From positions 1 to 13,063 of the forward strand of contig JAGHRU010000138.1 in NCBI GenBank assembly GCA_018066225.1: DNA of 13,063 nt. The letters are read 5' to 3'. The notes beneath the pieces are model-generated. The model saw nothing but the letters and a program-made list of their open reading frames with translations. It ran no database searches and was not told the origin of the DNA. The stretch's first letter is position 1; each line of letters starts with the position of its first letter. The translations under genes and the position numbers were made by a program. Positions 1 through 7,418 of the stretch are shown here, in pieces. Source of the DNA: Candidatus Equimonas enterica. Lineage in GTDB: Bacteria > Bacteroidota > Bacteroidia > Bacteroidales > Bacteroidaceae.

Positions 1-126
1 GTAGTTGATCGTCTCCGGCTTGAGCACTTCACCGTAGGAGTTCTTTTGGATTTCCACGGGGGAGGCAAGACCTATGGTATTCTTGGTGAAATTGCTCTTT
101 ATTTTTGATTCTTTCTTAAAAGCCAT
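1..126 (-). CDS. rpoC: RNA polymerase subunit beta' (N-terminal 42 residues, cut by window edge)
   Basis: This is the beginning of the beta' subunit, the largest subunit of RNA polymerase, which carries the catalytic Mg site and the clamp. Only 42 codons are inside the window, reading MAFKKESKIKSNFTKN and continuing through GLASPVEI to KPETINY. The stretch in which residues near 20 precede a SYGEVLKPETINY-type segment is the conserved start of RpoC, where promoter-proximal clamp residues begin. The gene follows rpoB on the same strand, as in nearly all bacteria. The 165-nt gap to rpoB is long and filled by a repeat array. The start is the ATG complementary to 124-126; no Shine-Dalgarno site is visible, which is normal for the phylum. 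The catalytic NADFDGD motif and everything downstream are outside the window. Confidence 0.93.
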   Translation of the reverse strand, partial: MAFKKESKIKSNFTKNTIGLASPVEIQKNSYGEVLKPETINY

Positions 127-182
127 AACTGTAAGTATAAAGGTGATATGTGTCGGCGGTGAAAACTAATGCCTTCGACGCA

Positions 183-270
183 TCCGCGCAGATAGTGCAA
201 ACGGTCTGGGCAGAGAGTTTTTCGCGTCCGCCCAGATTGTTTCAAGCATCTGGGCAGAGCGTTTTGCGAC
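183..270. repeat. Four-unit array of a 22-nt repeat between rpoB and rpoC
   Basis: Four consecutive 22-nt units start at 183, 205, 227 and 249 with no spacer. Positions 1-10 of the units read TCCGCGCAGA, TCTGGGCAGA, TCCGCCCAGA and TCTGGGCAGA. Positions 13-14 are GT in all four, followed by a variable tail, most often T-rich. The cores are self-complementary or nearly so. Neighbouring units can pair with each other: GCCCAGAT at 230-237 is the perfect complement of ATCTGGGC at 248-255, and pairs with one wobble to GTCTGGGC at 204-211. A further half-element, GTGAAAAC, occurs at 159-166. The same repeat is found at 11932-12019 and, as one unit, at 10722-10743. The array fills most of the rpoB-rpoC gap; no promoter of TAnnTTTG form was seen in the gap. 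Confidence 0.85.
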
Positions 271-291
271 TGACTCTTGATATGGTGTGTA

Positions 292-3200
292 TTAGTCGAG
301 AGTGATGCTGAGGCCGAGGCCACGGAGTTCGTGGAGCAGCACATTGAGAGACTCGGGGATGCCGGGCGTAGGCATAGGATCACCCTTGACGATGGCTTCG
401 TAGGCCTTGCTGCGGCCATTGACATCATCGGACTTGATGGTAAGGATCTCCTGCAAGACATGGCTTGCGCCGAAGGCCTCAATGGCCCAAACCTCCATCT
501 CACCGAAACGCTGGCCACCAAACTGGGCTTTACCGCCCAAAGGCTGCTGGGTGATGAGGCTGTACGGACCGATGGAGCGGGCGTGCATCTTGTCTCCCAC
601 CATGTGGCCGAGTTTCGGCATATAGGTGACACCGACGGTAGCCTTCTGGTCGAAAGGCTCACCCGTTGCACCGTCATAGAGCTGCGTTGCGCAGTAGCGG
701 GGCAAGCCAGCCTTGTCGGTCCACTCACAGAGGTCTTCAAGTTTGGCACCGTCGAAGATAGGTGTAGCAAACTTCACATCGAGTTTGCGGCCAGCATAGC
801 CAAGGACGGCTTCGAAGACCTGGCCGATGTTCATACGCGAAGGCACACCGAGCGGGTTGAGCACAATATCAACGGGCGTACCGTCTTCGAGGAACGGCAT
901 ATCTTCTTGGCGTACCACTTTGGAGACGATACCCTTGTTACCGTGACGACCGGCCATTTTGTCGCCGACGCCTATCTTACGCTTCTTGGCGATATAGACT
1001 TTGGCCAGCTGGATGATGCCGCTGGGCAGTTCGTCGCCGATGGTGATGGCGAGTTTCTTACGTTTGAGCACGGCATCCTTCTCGTTATACTTATGCAGGT
1101 AGTTGATGATAAGTTGCGAGATGAGGCTATTGGTGTGCTCATCGCTGGTCCAGCCAGAGAGATGGACGCAGGTGTAGTCTATGGTCTGGAGCACCGACTT
1201 GGTGAAAGCAGCACCCTCGGCCACAATCTCTGCGCCGATGTTGTCGAAGACGCCATTGGACTTCTTACCCTTGGTGAGCGTCAGCAACTTGTCTATCATG
1301 ATGCTGCGCAACTCCTGCGTCTCCTTCTCAAATTCTTCGTCGATACGCTTGAGGAGCACCTTGTCGGCGTTCTTCTCCGAGCGATTTTTCATAGCGCGGG
1401 AGAAGAGGCTCTTCTTGATAACGACACCAGCGAGAGAGGGGTTGGCCTTGAGCGAAGCATCCTTCACATCGCCAGCCTTGTCGCCGAAGATGGCGCGCAG
1501 CAGTTTCTCTTCCGGCGTCGGGTCGCTCTCACCCTTGGGCGTAATCTTACCGATGATGATGTCGCCCGGGACGATGCGCGCACCGATGCGTACGATACCA
1601 TTCTCATCGAGGTCCTTCGTTGCGTCTTCGCTGACATTGGGAATATCGTTGGTGAGCACCTCCACGCCGAGTTTTGTCTCGCGGACATCGAGCGCGTACT
1701 CATCGACATGGACGGAGGTAAGGATGTCCTCACGTACCATGCGCTCGTTGAGCACGATGGCATCCTCATAATTGTAGCCCTTCCAAGGCATGTAAGCCAC
1801 GAGCAGGTTGCGTCCCAGGGCCAACTCGCCATTCTCTGTGGCGTAACCCTCGGTGAGGATGTCACCCGCATGGACGCGCTGTCCCTTGTCGCAGATGGGA
1901 CGAAGGTCGATGGTCATACTTTGGTTGGTACGACGGAACTTCGGTATCTGGTATTCCTTGGTAGCAGACTCGAAACTTACAAACTCTTCATCCTCGGTGC
2001 GGTCGTAGGTGATGACAATCTTCGTAGCATCTACAAAGTCGATGACGCCTTCGCCCTCGGCCTTGATCATCGTGCGGGAGTCTTCGCAAACCTGCTTCTC
2101 GATACCAGTGCCGACAATAGGTGCTTCGCTGCGCACGAGAGGCACAGCCTGACGCATCATGTTGGAGCCCATGAGGGCACGGTGAGCATCGTCGTGCTCG
2201 AGGAAGGGGATGAGACCTGCGGCGATGGAGGCTATCTGCTGCGGAGCAACGTCCATGAGATCGACCTGTGCTGGCGGCACGACAGGATAGTCAGCATCTT
2301 GGCGGCACTTGACGACCTTACGGATGAAGGTACCATCGTCGTTGAGCGGTGCATTGCCCTGACCGATAATCTTGCCTTCTTCCTCTTCGGCAGAGAGATA
2401 GACTACCTTGTTGATGTCGAGATCAACCACGCTGTCCTTGATAGGACGGTAGGGCGTTTCGATGAAGCCGAGGTTGTTGATCTTGGCATAGAGGCAGAGA
2501 GAAGAGATAAGACCGATGTTGGGGCCTTCCGGTGACTCGATTGGACAGAGTCGGCCGTAGTGGGTGTAGTGTACGTCGCGCACCTCAAAGCCGGCACGCT
2601 CACGGCTCAAACCGCCAGGACCAAGAGCCGAGAGACGACGCTTGTGGGTAACTTCTGCCAAGGGGTTGGTCTGGTCCATAAACTGCGACAGGGCATTGGT
2701 GCCGAAGAAGGAGTTGATGACCGACGAAATAGTCTTGGCATTGATAAGGTCTGCGGGCGAGAACACCTCGTTGTCGCGTACGTTCATACGCTCACGGATG
2801 GTGCGACTCATACGCGACAAGCCGATGGAGAACTGGTTGGCCAACTGCTCACCGACCGTGCGCACACGGCGGTTGCTCAAGTGGTCGATGTCATCAACGG
2901 TAGCCTTGGAGTTGATGAGTTCTACGAGATATTTGATAATCTCGATGATGTCCTCACGCGTCAAGACGCGGACATTCATATCTGTGGTCAAGCCGAGTTT
3001 GCGGTTGATGCGGTAGCGGCCCACATCGCCGAGGTCGTAACGCTTATCGGAGAAGAAGAGGTTGTTGATGACCTCCTTGGCCGAAGCGTCGTCAGCGGGG
3101 TCGGCATTGCGCAACTGACGATAGATGTGGAACACGGCTTGGTGCTCAGTAGTCGTGGGGTCTTTGCTGAGCGTATTGAAGATGATAGAGAAGTCACTGC

Positions 3201-4101
3201 CCCCCTCTTCCTCGCTATGCAGCAGGACGGTTTGCAGTCCACTCTCGATGATGGTCGAAATGTTCTCCTCCGTGATGGGCTGATTGCGCTCCACCAAGAT
3301 TTCGGTACGCTCTATCGAAACGATCTCACCCGTGTCTTCATCGACAAAGTCCTCGGTCCAGTTCTTCATCACATGGGCTGCCAACTTGCGGCCGATAGCC
3401 TTCTTCAGATTGGGCTTCGTCACCTTGACTTCTTCGGCGAGGTCGAATATCTGCAATATGTCCTTATCGCTCTCAAAACCGATGGCACGCAGCAGCGTCG
3501 TCACTGGCAACTTTTTCTTACGGTCGATATAGGCGTACATGACATTGTTGATGTCAGTCGCAAACTCTATCCACGAGCCCTTGAAGGGGATAATACGTGC
3601 GCTGTAGAGTTTCTTACCGTTGGTGTGAATGCTCGAGCCAAAGAACACACCGGGACTACGGTGCAACTGACTTACGACGACGCGCTCAGCACCGTTGATA
3701 ATGAAGGTGCCATTAGGCGTCATGTAGGGTATCGTACCGAGATAGACGTTATCTACCTTGGGGTCGAAATCCTCGTGGTCGGGGTCTGTGCACGAAATCT
3801 TCAGTTTCGCCTTCAAAGGCACACTGTAAGTATGGCCACGCTCGAGACATTCCTCAATGCTGTAACGCGGCGCATCGATGTTGTAGTCAAGGAATTCCAG
3901 CACAAAGTTATTGCGGGTGTCAGTGATGGGGAAGTTCTCCGCAAAGACTTTGTACAGGCCATCTTCCTTTCGCTTTTCAGCAGGTGTGTCAAGTTGCAAG
4001 AAGTCGGTAAAGGACTTCAACTGCACGTCAAGGAAGTCGGGGTATGGGAACGGACTCTTGACGCTCGCGAAATTGACACGGTTGTTGATCACTTTAGACA
4101 T
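292..4101 (-). CDS. rpoB: RNA polymerase subunit beta
   Basis: Full-length beta subunit of RNA polymerase, 1269 residues, a usual length for Bacteroidota (the E. coli protein is longer). The N-terminal protrusion and lobe fall in roughly the first 400 residues. The rifampicin region around residues 465-500 reads LSQFMDQTNPLAEVTHKRR followed by LSALGPGGL. The stretch CPIESPEGPNIGL lies near 519-531. GDKMAGRHGNKG, near 1045-1056, contains the conserved active-site lysines. The C-terminal clamp-connecting part holds GGKAQFGGQRFGEMEVWA near 1188-1205. At the positions equal to E. coli D516, H526 and S531 the residues are D, H and S, the sensitive state. It follows rplL after an attenuator-like hairpin and precedes rpoC. 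The ATG at 4099-4101 gives the standard MSKVINNRVNF start. Long open frames on the opposite strand are shadows. Confidence 0.98.
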   Translation of the reverse strand: MSKVINNRVNFASVKSPFPYPDFLDVQLKSFTDFLQLDTPAEKRKEDGLYKVFAENFPITDTRNNFVLEFLDYNIDAPRYSIEECLERGHTYSVPLKAKLKISCTDPDHEDFDPKVDNVYLGTIPYMTPNGTFIINGAERVVVSQLHRSPGVFFGSSIHTNGKKLYSARIIPFKGSWIEFATDINNVMYAYIDRKKKLPVTTLLRAIGFESDKDILQIFDLAEEVKVTKPNLKKAIGRKLAAHVMKNWTEDFVDEDTGEIVSIERTEILVERNQPITEENISTIIESGLQTVLLHSEEEGGSDFSIIFNTLSKDPTTTEHQAVFHIYRQLRNADPADDASAKEVINNLFFSDKRYDLGDVGRYRINRKLGLTTDMNVRVLTREDIIEIIKYLVELINSKATVDDIDHLSNRRVRTVGEQLANQFSIGLSRMSRTIRERMNVRDNEVFSPADLINAKTISSVINSFFGTNALSQFMDQTNPLAEVTHKRRLSALGPGGLSRERAGFEVRDVHYTHYGRLCPIESPEGPNIGLISSLCLYAKINNLGFIETPYRPIKDSVVDLDINKVVYLSAEEEEGKIIGQGNAPLNDDGTFIRKVVKCRQDADYPVVPPAQVDLMDVAPQQIASIAAGLIPFLEHDDAHRALMGSNMMRQAVPLVRSEAPIVGTGIEKQVCEDSRTMIKAEGEGVIDFVDATKIVITYDRTEDEEFVSFESATKEYQIPKFRRTNQSMTIDLRPICDKGQRVHAGDILTEGYATENGELALGRNLLVAYMPWKGYNYEDAIVLNERMVREDILTSVHVDEYALDVRETKLGVEVLTNDIPNVSEDATKDLDENGIVRIGARIVPGDIIIGKITPKGESDPTPEEKLLRAIFGDKAGDVKDASLKANPSLAGVVIKKSLFSRAMKNRSEKNADKVLLKRIDEEFEKETQELRSIMIDKLLTLTKGKKSNGVFDNIGAEIVAEGAAFTKSVLQTIDYTCVHLSGWTSDEHTNSLISQLIINYLHKYNEKDAVLKRKKLAITIGDELPSGIIQLAKVYIAKKRKIGVGDKMAGRHGNKGIVSKVVRQEDMPFLEDGTPVDIVLNPLGVPSRMNIGQVFEAVLGYAGRKLDVKFATPIFDGAKLEDLCEWTDKAGLPRYCATQLYDGATGEPFDQKATVGVTYMPKLGHMVGDKMHARSIGPYSLITQQPLGGKAQFGGQRFGEMEVWAIEAFGASHVLQEILTIKSDDVNGRSKAYEAIVKGDPMPTPGIPESLNVLLHELRGLGLSITLD

Positions 4102-4210
4102 ATTTATTGTAACTTATACCTTCGCCACTCTTCATCCTATCTCGCCGCAGGCCTTTATCAAGGCAGCAGGTTTGTAGTATGTCGGGCGGCTCAGTGCGGT
4201 AAATATAAAG

Positions 4211-4252
4211 ACACAAAAAGGTTAAGAACCCTCTACCAGAGGATTCTTAACC
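4211..4252 (-). terminator. Attenuator-like intrinsic terminator between rplL and rpoB
   Basis: On the minus strand GGTTAAGAA pairs with TTCTTAACC (9 bp, at 4252-4244 and 4228-4220). After one A/C mismatch, CCTCT pairs with AGAGG around a three-base loop. The stem is followed directly by TTTTTG (4219-4214). This is the form of a factor-independent terminator. Because rpoB and rpoC must still be transcribed and no clear promoter of TAnnTTTG form is visible in the 109 nt before rpoB, partial read-through is the likely mode. That would give more stalk protein than polymerase subunit. An attenuator and processing site at the same place is known in E. coli; the equivalent role here is inferred. 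Confidence 0.78.
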
Positions 4253-4276
4253 AGGCCCGTATAGGGAAATGATTGT

Positions 4277-4651
4277 TTACTGAACTTCTACTTCAGCGCC
4301 AGCTTCTTCAAGAGCCTTCTTGAGAGCCTCAGCCTCTTCCTTGGCAACGCCTTCCTTCAGCTTGGAGGGAGCGCCGTCAACGAGTTCCTTAGCCTCTTTC
4401 AGACCGAGACCGCAAGCTTCCTTCACAGCCTTAACGACCTGAAGCTTAGCAGCACCTGCGTTCTTGAGCACAACGTCAAAAGCGGTCTTCTCTTCTGCGG
4501 CAGCAGCACCACCAGCAGCGGGAGCAGCAACTGCAACAGCAGCAGCAGCGGGTTCAATACCGTACTCTTCCTTGAGCACATTTGCCAATTCGTTAACTTC
4601 CTTTACAGTAAGATTTACGAGTTCTTCTGCAAGAGCTTTAATATCTGCCAT
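4277..4651 (-). CDS. rplL: 50S ribosomal protein L7/L12
   Basis: Multicopy stalk protein of the large subunit that recruits and activates the translational GTPases, including EF-Tu encoded upstream. It is 124 residues long, the normal size. The N-terminal helical dimerisation part (about 1-33) binds L10. An Ala-rich flexible hinge lies near 34-54, with runs of AAAAVAVAAPAAGGAAAAEE. The globular C-terminal domain starts at KTAFDVVL and includes KVIK-like KLQVVKAVKEACGLGLKEAK and the closing KKALEEAGAEVEVQ. It lies 72 nt after rplJ and before the rplL-rpoB attenuator. The leader contains a small AGGCC/GGCCT hairpin (near 4701-4716). Confidence 0.97.
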   Translation of the reverse strand: MADIKALAEELVNLTVKEVNELANVLKEEYGIEPAAAAVAVAAPAAGGAAAAEEKTAFDVVLKNAGAAKLQVVKAVKEACGLGLKEAKELVDGAPSKLKEGVAKEEAEALKKALEEAGAEVEVQ

Positions 4652-4723
4652 AATAGTAAATATTGTTTTGTTGTTTGTTTGTTACTTTAATGTGGGTAGG
4701 CCATAGCAGGCCTGAGTTTTGTT

Positions 4724-5242
4724 TTATTCGGGGCGTTCGCCGAGAGTTTTGAGTACGCCGTGGATGGTACCGCCTGCGCTTTGGAGAGCAGAGATAACAT
4801 TCTTGGCAGGACTTTGCAGGAGAGATACGACTTCTGCAATGAGTTCTGTACGGCTCTTGATAGCGCAGAGGGCTTCCATATGCTCAGCACCAACGTAGAT
4901 TTCTTCTTCTGCGTAGGCTGCTTTGAGCTGAGGCACGCCTTCTTTGCCGACCTCTTTGAGGAGTTTAGCAGGAGCATTAGCGACGTTGCTGAAGAACACT
5001 GCGGTGTTACCTTTGAGCGTACCGTAGAGGGGAGAGAAATCACCTTCACGAGCGTCAAGAGCCTTTTCCAGCAGGGTGTTCTTGACCACCACCATCTTAA
5101 TGTCCTGACCGAAGCACTTACGACGCAGAGCGCTGGTAGCCTCTGCATTCAAGCCCGTCACATCTACGAGGTAGAAATGAGCGTACTCGTTGAGCTTCTG
5201 TCCGAGGGCTTCAATAACGTTTGCTTTATCTTCCTTTCTCAT
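4724..5242 (-). CDS. rplJ: 50S ribosomal protein L10
   Basis: Base of the ribosomal stalk: the N-terminal globular domain binds 23S rRNA together with L11, and the C-terminal helix holds the L7/L12 dimers. It is 172 residues long, a usual length. Recognisable parts are FYLVDVTGL near 23-31, a basic KMVVVKNTLLEKAL stretch near 49-62, the conserved LKGNTAVFFS near 76-85, and the C-terminal helix from about 133 (SRTELIAEVVSLLQSP onward). It is 26 nt after rplA and 72 nt before rplL. In E. coli the L10 complex represses its own mRNA at a leader. Here the 26-nt gap has no room for such a leader, so any site would have to lie inside rplA or be absent. Confidence 0.97.
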   Translation of the reverse strand: MRKEDKANVIEALGQKLNEYAHFYLVDVTGLNAEATSALRRKCFGQDIKMVVVKNTLLEKALDAREGDFSPLYGTLKGNTAVFFSNVANAPAKLLKEVGKEGVPQLKAAYAEEEIYVGAEHMEALCAIKSRTELIAEVVSLLQSPAKNVISALQSAGGTIHGVLKTLGERPE

Positions 5243-5268
5243 GATTCGTTGGTTTGTATAATGTTAGG

Positions 5269-5967
5269 CTATGCTTCTTCCACCGACTTGGGGTCAACCT
5301 TGACACCCTTACTCATGGTAGAGGAAAGATAAATGCTCTTGATATATGTACCCTTTGCGGCTGCGGGCTTAAGCTTGATGATAGTGTCGAGGAAAGCCTT
5401 GGCATTGCCTTGCATCTGATCAGCGGTGAAGTTCACCTTACCGATAGAAGCATGTACGATACCAGCCTTATCAACCTTGAAGTCTATCTTACCTTGCTTA
5501 ACTTCCTTAATAGCCTTGGCTACGTCCATAGTTACAGTGCCGCTCTTGGGGTTAGGCATCAGTCCACGAGGACCGAGCACGCGACCGAGGGCACCGATTT
5601 TACCCATGATGGCGGGCATCGTGATGATGACATCCACGTCAGTCCAGCCACCCTTAATCTTCTCGATATATTCGTCGAGACCTACATAGTCAGCGCCAGC
5701 TTCTTTTGCAGCAGCTTCCTTGTCAGGTGTGCAAAGGCAGAGCACACGCACGGTCTTACCAGTACCGTTGGGGAGTGACACTACGCCACGCACCATCTGG
5801 TCAGCCTTGCGAGGATCAACGCCCAAACGCACATCAATGTCGAAAGAGGCATCAAACTTGGTGAAGGTAATTTCCTTAACCAATTCGCATGCTTCCTTCA
5901 AGGAGTATGCCTTCCCTGCTTCAACTTTGTTGGCAACCAGCTTCTGGTTTTTTGTCAGTTTGCTCAT
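5269..5967 (-). CDS. rplA: 50S ribosomal protein L1
   Basis: L1 forms the mobile stalk beside the E site and helps move deacylated tRNA out of the ribosome. In many bacteria it also represses translation of the rplK-rplA mRNA. It is 232 residues long, the normal size. The family signature IGALGRVLGPRGLMPNPK is at about 124-141. The N-terminal part contains FDIDVRLGVDPRKADQMVRG near 42-61. The C-terminal strand ends with the usual YIKSIYLSSTMSKGVKVD. It is 28 nt after rplK and 26 nt before rplJ, consistent with one transcript. Confidence 0.97.
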   Translation of the reverse strand: MSKLTKNQKLVANKVEAGKAYSLKEACELVKEITFTKFDASFDIDVRLGVDPRKADQMVRGVVSLPNGTGKTVRVLCLCTPDKEAAAKEAGADYVGLDEYIEKIKGGWTDVDVIITMPAIMGKIGALGRVLGPRGLMPNPKSGTVTMDVAKAIKEVKQGKIDFKVDKAGIVHASIGKVNFTADQMQGNAKAFLDTIIKLKPAAAKGTYIKSIYLSSTMSKGVKVDPKSVEEA

Positions 5968-5995
5968 TGTAATCTGTAAAATTGAAGTGTTAATA

Positions 5996-6433
5996 TTATG
6001 CGGGGAAGTCTCCCTTGACAGTGATACCCATGCTACGTGCTGTACCTGCTACCATGCGCATGGCCGACTCCACTGTGAAGCAGTTGAGGTCGGGCATTTT
6101 GTCTTCTGCGATAGTCTTAACCTGATCCCAAGTAATCTCAGCGACCTTGTTACGGTTGGGCTGTGCAGAACCGCTCTTTTTCTTGGCAGCTTCGAGCAAC
6201 TGTATTGCTACGGGAGGAGTCTTGACGATAAAGGAAAAGCTCTTATCGTTGTAGTAAGTAATTACAACTGGGAGCACCTTACCGGCTTTCTCCTGAGTTC
6301 TGGCGTTGAACTGCTTGCAGAAATCCATGATGTTGATACCCTTGGAACCGAGAGCGGGACCTACGGGAGGACTTGGATTTGCAGCGCCACCTTTAATCTG
6401 TAATTTGATTAATCCAGCAACTTCTTTTGCCAT
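5996..6433 (-). CDS. rplK: 50S ribosomal protein L11
   Basis: L11 binds the GTPase-centre rRNA with L10 and takes part in factor-dependent GTP hydrolysis and the stringent response. It is 145 residues long, a usual length. The N-terminal domain has GLIKLQIKGGAANPSPPVGPALG with the conserved proline cluster and then KGINIMDFCKQFN. The rRNA-binding C-terminal domain ends with MRMVAGTARSMGITVKG. It lies 81 nt downstream of nusG. That gap holds a possible weak internal promoter element (see findings). The start is MAKEVAGLIKL at the ATG complementary to 6431-6433. Confidence 0.97.
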   Translation of the reverse strand: MAKEVAGLIKLQIKGGAANPSPPVGPALGSKGINIMDFCKQFNARTQEKAGKVLPVVITYYNDKSFSFIVKTPPVAIQLLEAAKKKSGSAQPNRNKVAEITWDQVKTIAEDKMPDLNCFTVESAMRMVAGTARSMGITVKGDFPA

Positions 6434-6514
6434 TGTTGTTTATTATTGATTTATTGATAACGCGAGAATTTCGCACCACGACAGGAAGCAAACCTAACGA
6501 ATAGGTGGGCGGTG

Positions 6515-7057
6515 TTACTCTTTCTCTACTTGCATAAAACCAAGTGTCAGAGGCGTGGGACGCCCAAACACTTTGACGGACACCACGAGCGTGGCTTTCT
6601 CTTGATTGACGGACTCGATAACGCCGTTGAAGCCAGAGAATGGACCGTCGATGACTTTCACGTTTTCGCCTGCGGAATAGGGGATGAGAATGTCGGTGAT
6701 TTCCTCCTCGACGCTTTCTCCCTCGCCCAAGATTCTGCGCACATCACTCTCACTCAGGCTATCGGGGTGGTCAAGACCGCCGAGAAAGCCGAGACAGTTG
6801 GGAGTATTACGGAGCGTGTGGGCTATCTCACCCACAAGTTTTGCTTCCACGAAGACATAACCAGTCATAGCGATGCGCTCCTTGATAACGCGCTTACCGC
6901 CTACGACCTTGGCCACCTTCTCCGTGGGTATCACTACCTGCGAAACGAATCCACCGAGGCTTCCATTGTTAATTTCAGCATCGATGTATTCTTTCACCTT
7001 GGCTTCCTTTCCACTAACGGCACGCAGAACGTACCATTTCATTTCTATGTCTGCCAT
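6515..7057 (-). CDS. nusG: Transcription termination/antitermination factor NusG
   Basis: NusG binds the RNA polymerase clamp and couples the enzyme to Rho or to the ribosome. It is 180 residues long. The NGN domain begins at KWYVLRAVSGKEAKVKEYI (about 7-25), and its later part has MTGYVFVEA and a proline-poor NTPNCLGFLGG stretch. The KOW domain follows at about 128-155 with GENVKVIDGPFSGFNGVIESV. The chosen start is the ATG at 7055-7057, 5 nt after the secE stop. A second ATG five codons later, giving MKWYVLRA, is also possible and would match the length of some relatives. The close spacing to secE indicates co-transcription. Confidence 0.96.
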   Translation of the reverse strand: MADIEMKWYVLRAVSGKEAKVKEYIDAEINNGSLGGFVSQVVIPTEKVAKVVGGKRVIKERIAMTGYVFVEAKLVGEIAHTLRNTPNCLGFLGGLDHPDSLSESDVRRILGEGESVEEEITDILIPYSAGENVKVIDGPFSGFNGVIESVNQEKATLVVSVKVFGRPTPLTLGFMQVEKE

Positions 7058-7062
7058 GAGTG

Positions 7063-7257
7063 TTAGTTAGAACCGTAAATGAATCCCATAAGGTATTGGA
7101 ACACAGAATCCATGGCGAACACTATGAGTGCGATAATGACGGAAGCAATGAGTACTACTATCGCGCTGTGTGTCAATTCCTGACGTGTAGGCCACGTAGT
7201 CTTATGCGCTAATTCCGAATAAGAATCTTTGCAATATGTGACAATTGATTTCAGCAT
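7063..7257 (-). CDS. secE: Preprotein translocase subunit SecE
   Basis: Small essential subunit of the SecYEG channel; it clamps SecY in the inner membrane. The protein has 64 residues, a typical length for the one-helix form of SecE. An amphipathic cytoplasmic helix precedes the signature TTWPTRQEL (about 19-27). One hydrophobic span follows at about 32-54, with SAIVVLIASVIIALIVFAM. It is placed between tRNA-Trp (13 nt upstream) and nusG (5 nt downstream), the widespread secE-nusG pairing. Confidence 0.95.
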   Translation of the reverse strand: MLKSIVTYCKDSYSELAHKTTWPTRQELTHSAIVVLIASVIIALIVFAMDSVFQYLMGFIYGSN

Positions 7258-7270
7258 ATCTTACTTTATT

Positions 7271-7346
7271 TGGCACGGGAAGAGAGGCTCGAACTCCCGA
7301 CACCTGGTTTTGGAGACCAGTGCTCTACCAACTGAGCTATTCCCGT
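7271..7346 (-). tRNA. trnW: tRNA-Trp (anticodon CCA)
   Basis: A 76-nt cloverleaf. The acceptor stem is ACGGGAA/TTCCCGT, the discriminator base is G, and an encoded CCA is present (7273-7271). The D arm contains AGCTCAGTTGGTAGAGC. The anticodon stem CTGGT/ACCAG encloses loop CTCCAAA, so the anticodon is CCA. The T arm contains GTTCGAGCC. It lies between tuf and secE, its usual place in many bacteria, and must be cut out of a transcript that also contains mRNA. Confidence 0.97.
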
Positions 7347-7351
7347 AAGAT

Positions 7352-7391
7352 AGCAGACCTGCTTGCCGAAGGGGCGACCAACAGGCCTGCT
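7352..7391 (-). other. Stem-loop between tuf and tRNA-Trp
   Basis: Read on the minus strand, AGCAGGCCTG (7391-7382) pairs with CAGGTCTGCT (7361-7352), with one C/A mismatch, around a 20-nt loop. A second short hairpin, ATCTCT/AGAGAT at 7402-7417, sits between it and the tuf stop codon. Neither is followed by a T-run, so I do not call a terminator. A role in stabilising the tuf mRNA 3' end or in releasing the tRNA is an inference from position only. Confidence 0.55.
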
Positions 7392-7418
7392 AATTATGAC
7401 AATCTCTTATGAGAGATA

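Noticed and set aside
183..270. CRISPR array
   Set aside because: Units are contiguous at 22 nt without spacers, and no cas genes are present.
277..4272. Two very long open frames on the plus strand (277-2535 and 2560-4272)
   Set aside because: They lie exactly antisense to rpoB, which is a complete and strongly conserved gene. Their translations have no recognisable domain, and codon bias of a highly expressed gene often leaves such frames open on the other strand.
4738..4756. Possible further repeat unit (CGCCGAGAGTTTTGAG) at the rplJ end
   Set aside because: It lacks the TCTGSGCAGA core and encodes the normal L10 C-terminus, so the similarity is by chance.
5243..5268. L10 autoregulatory leader before rplJ
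   Set aside because: The gap is only 26 nt and shows no stem or kink-turn-like structure.
6434..6514. L1-binding mRNA site before rplK
   Set aside because: Only a 4-bp GCGA/TCGC hairpin is visible. It cannot be told from chance without alignment of relatives.
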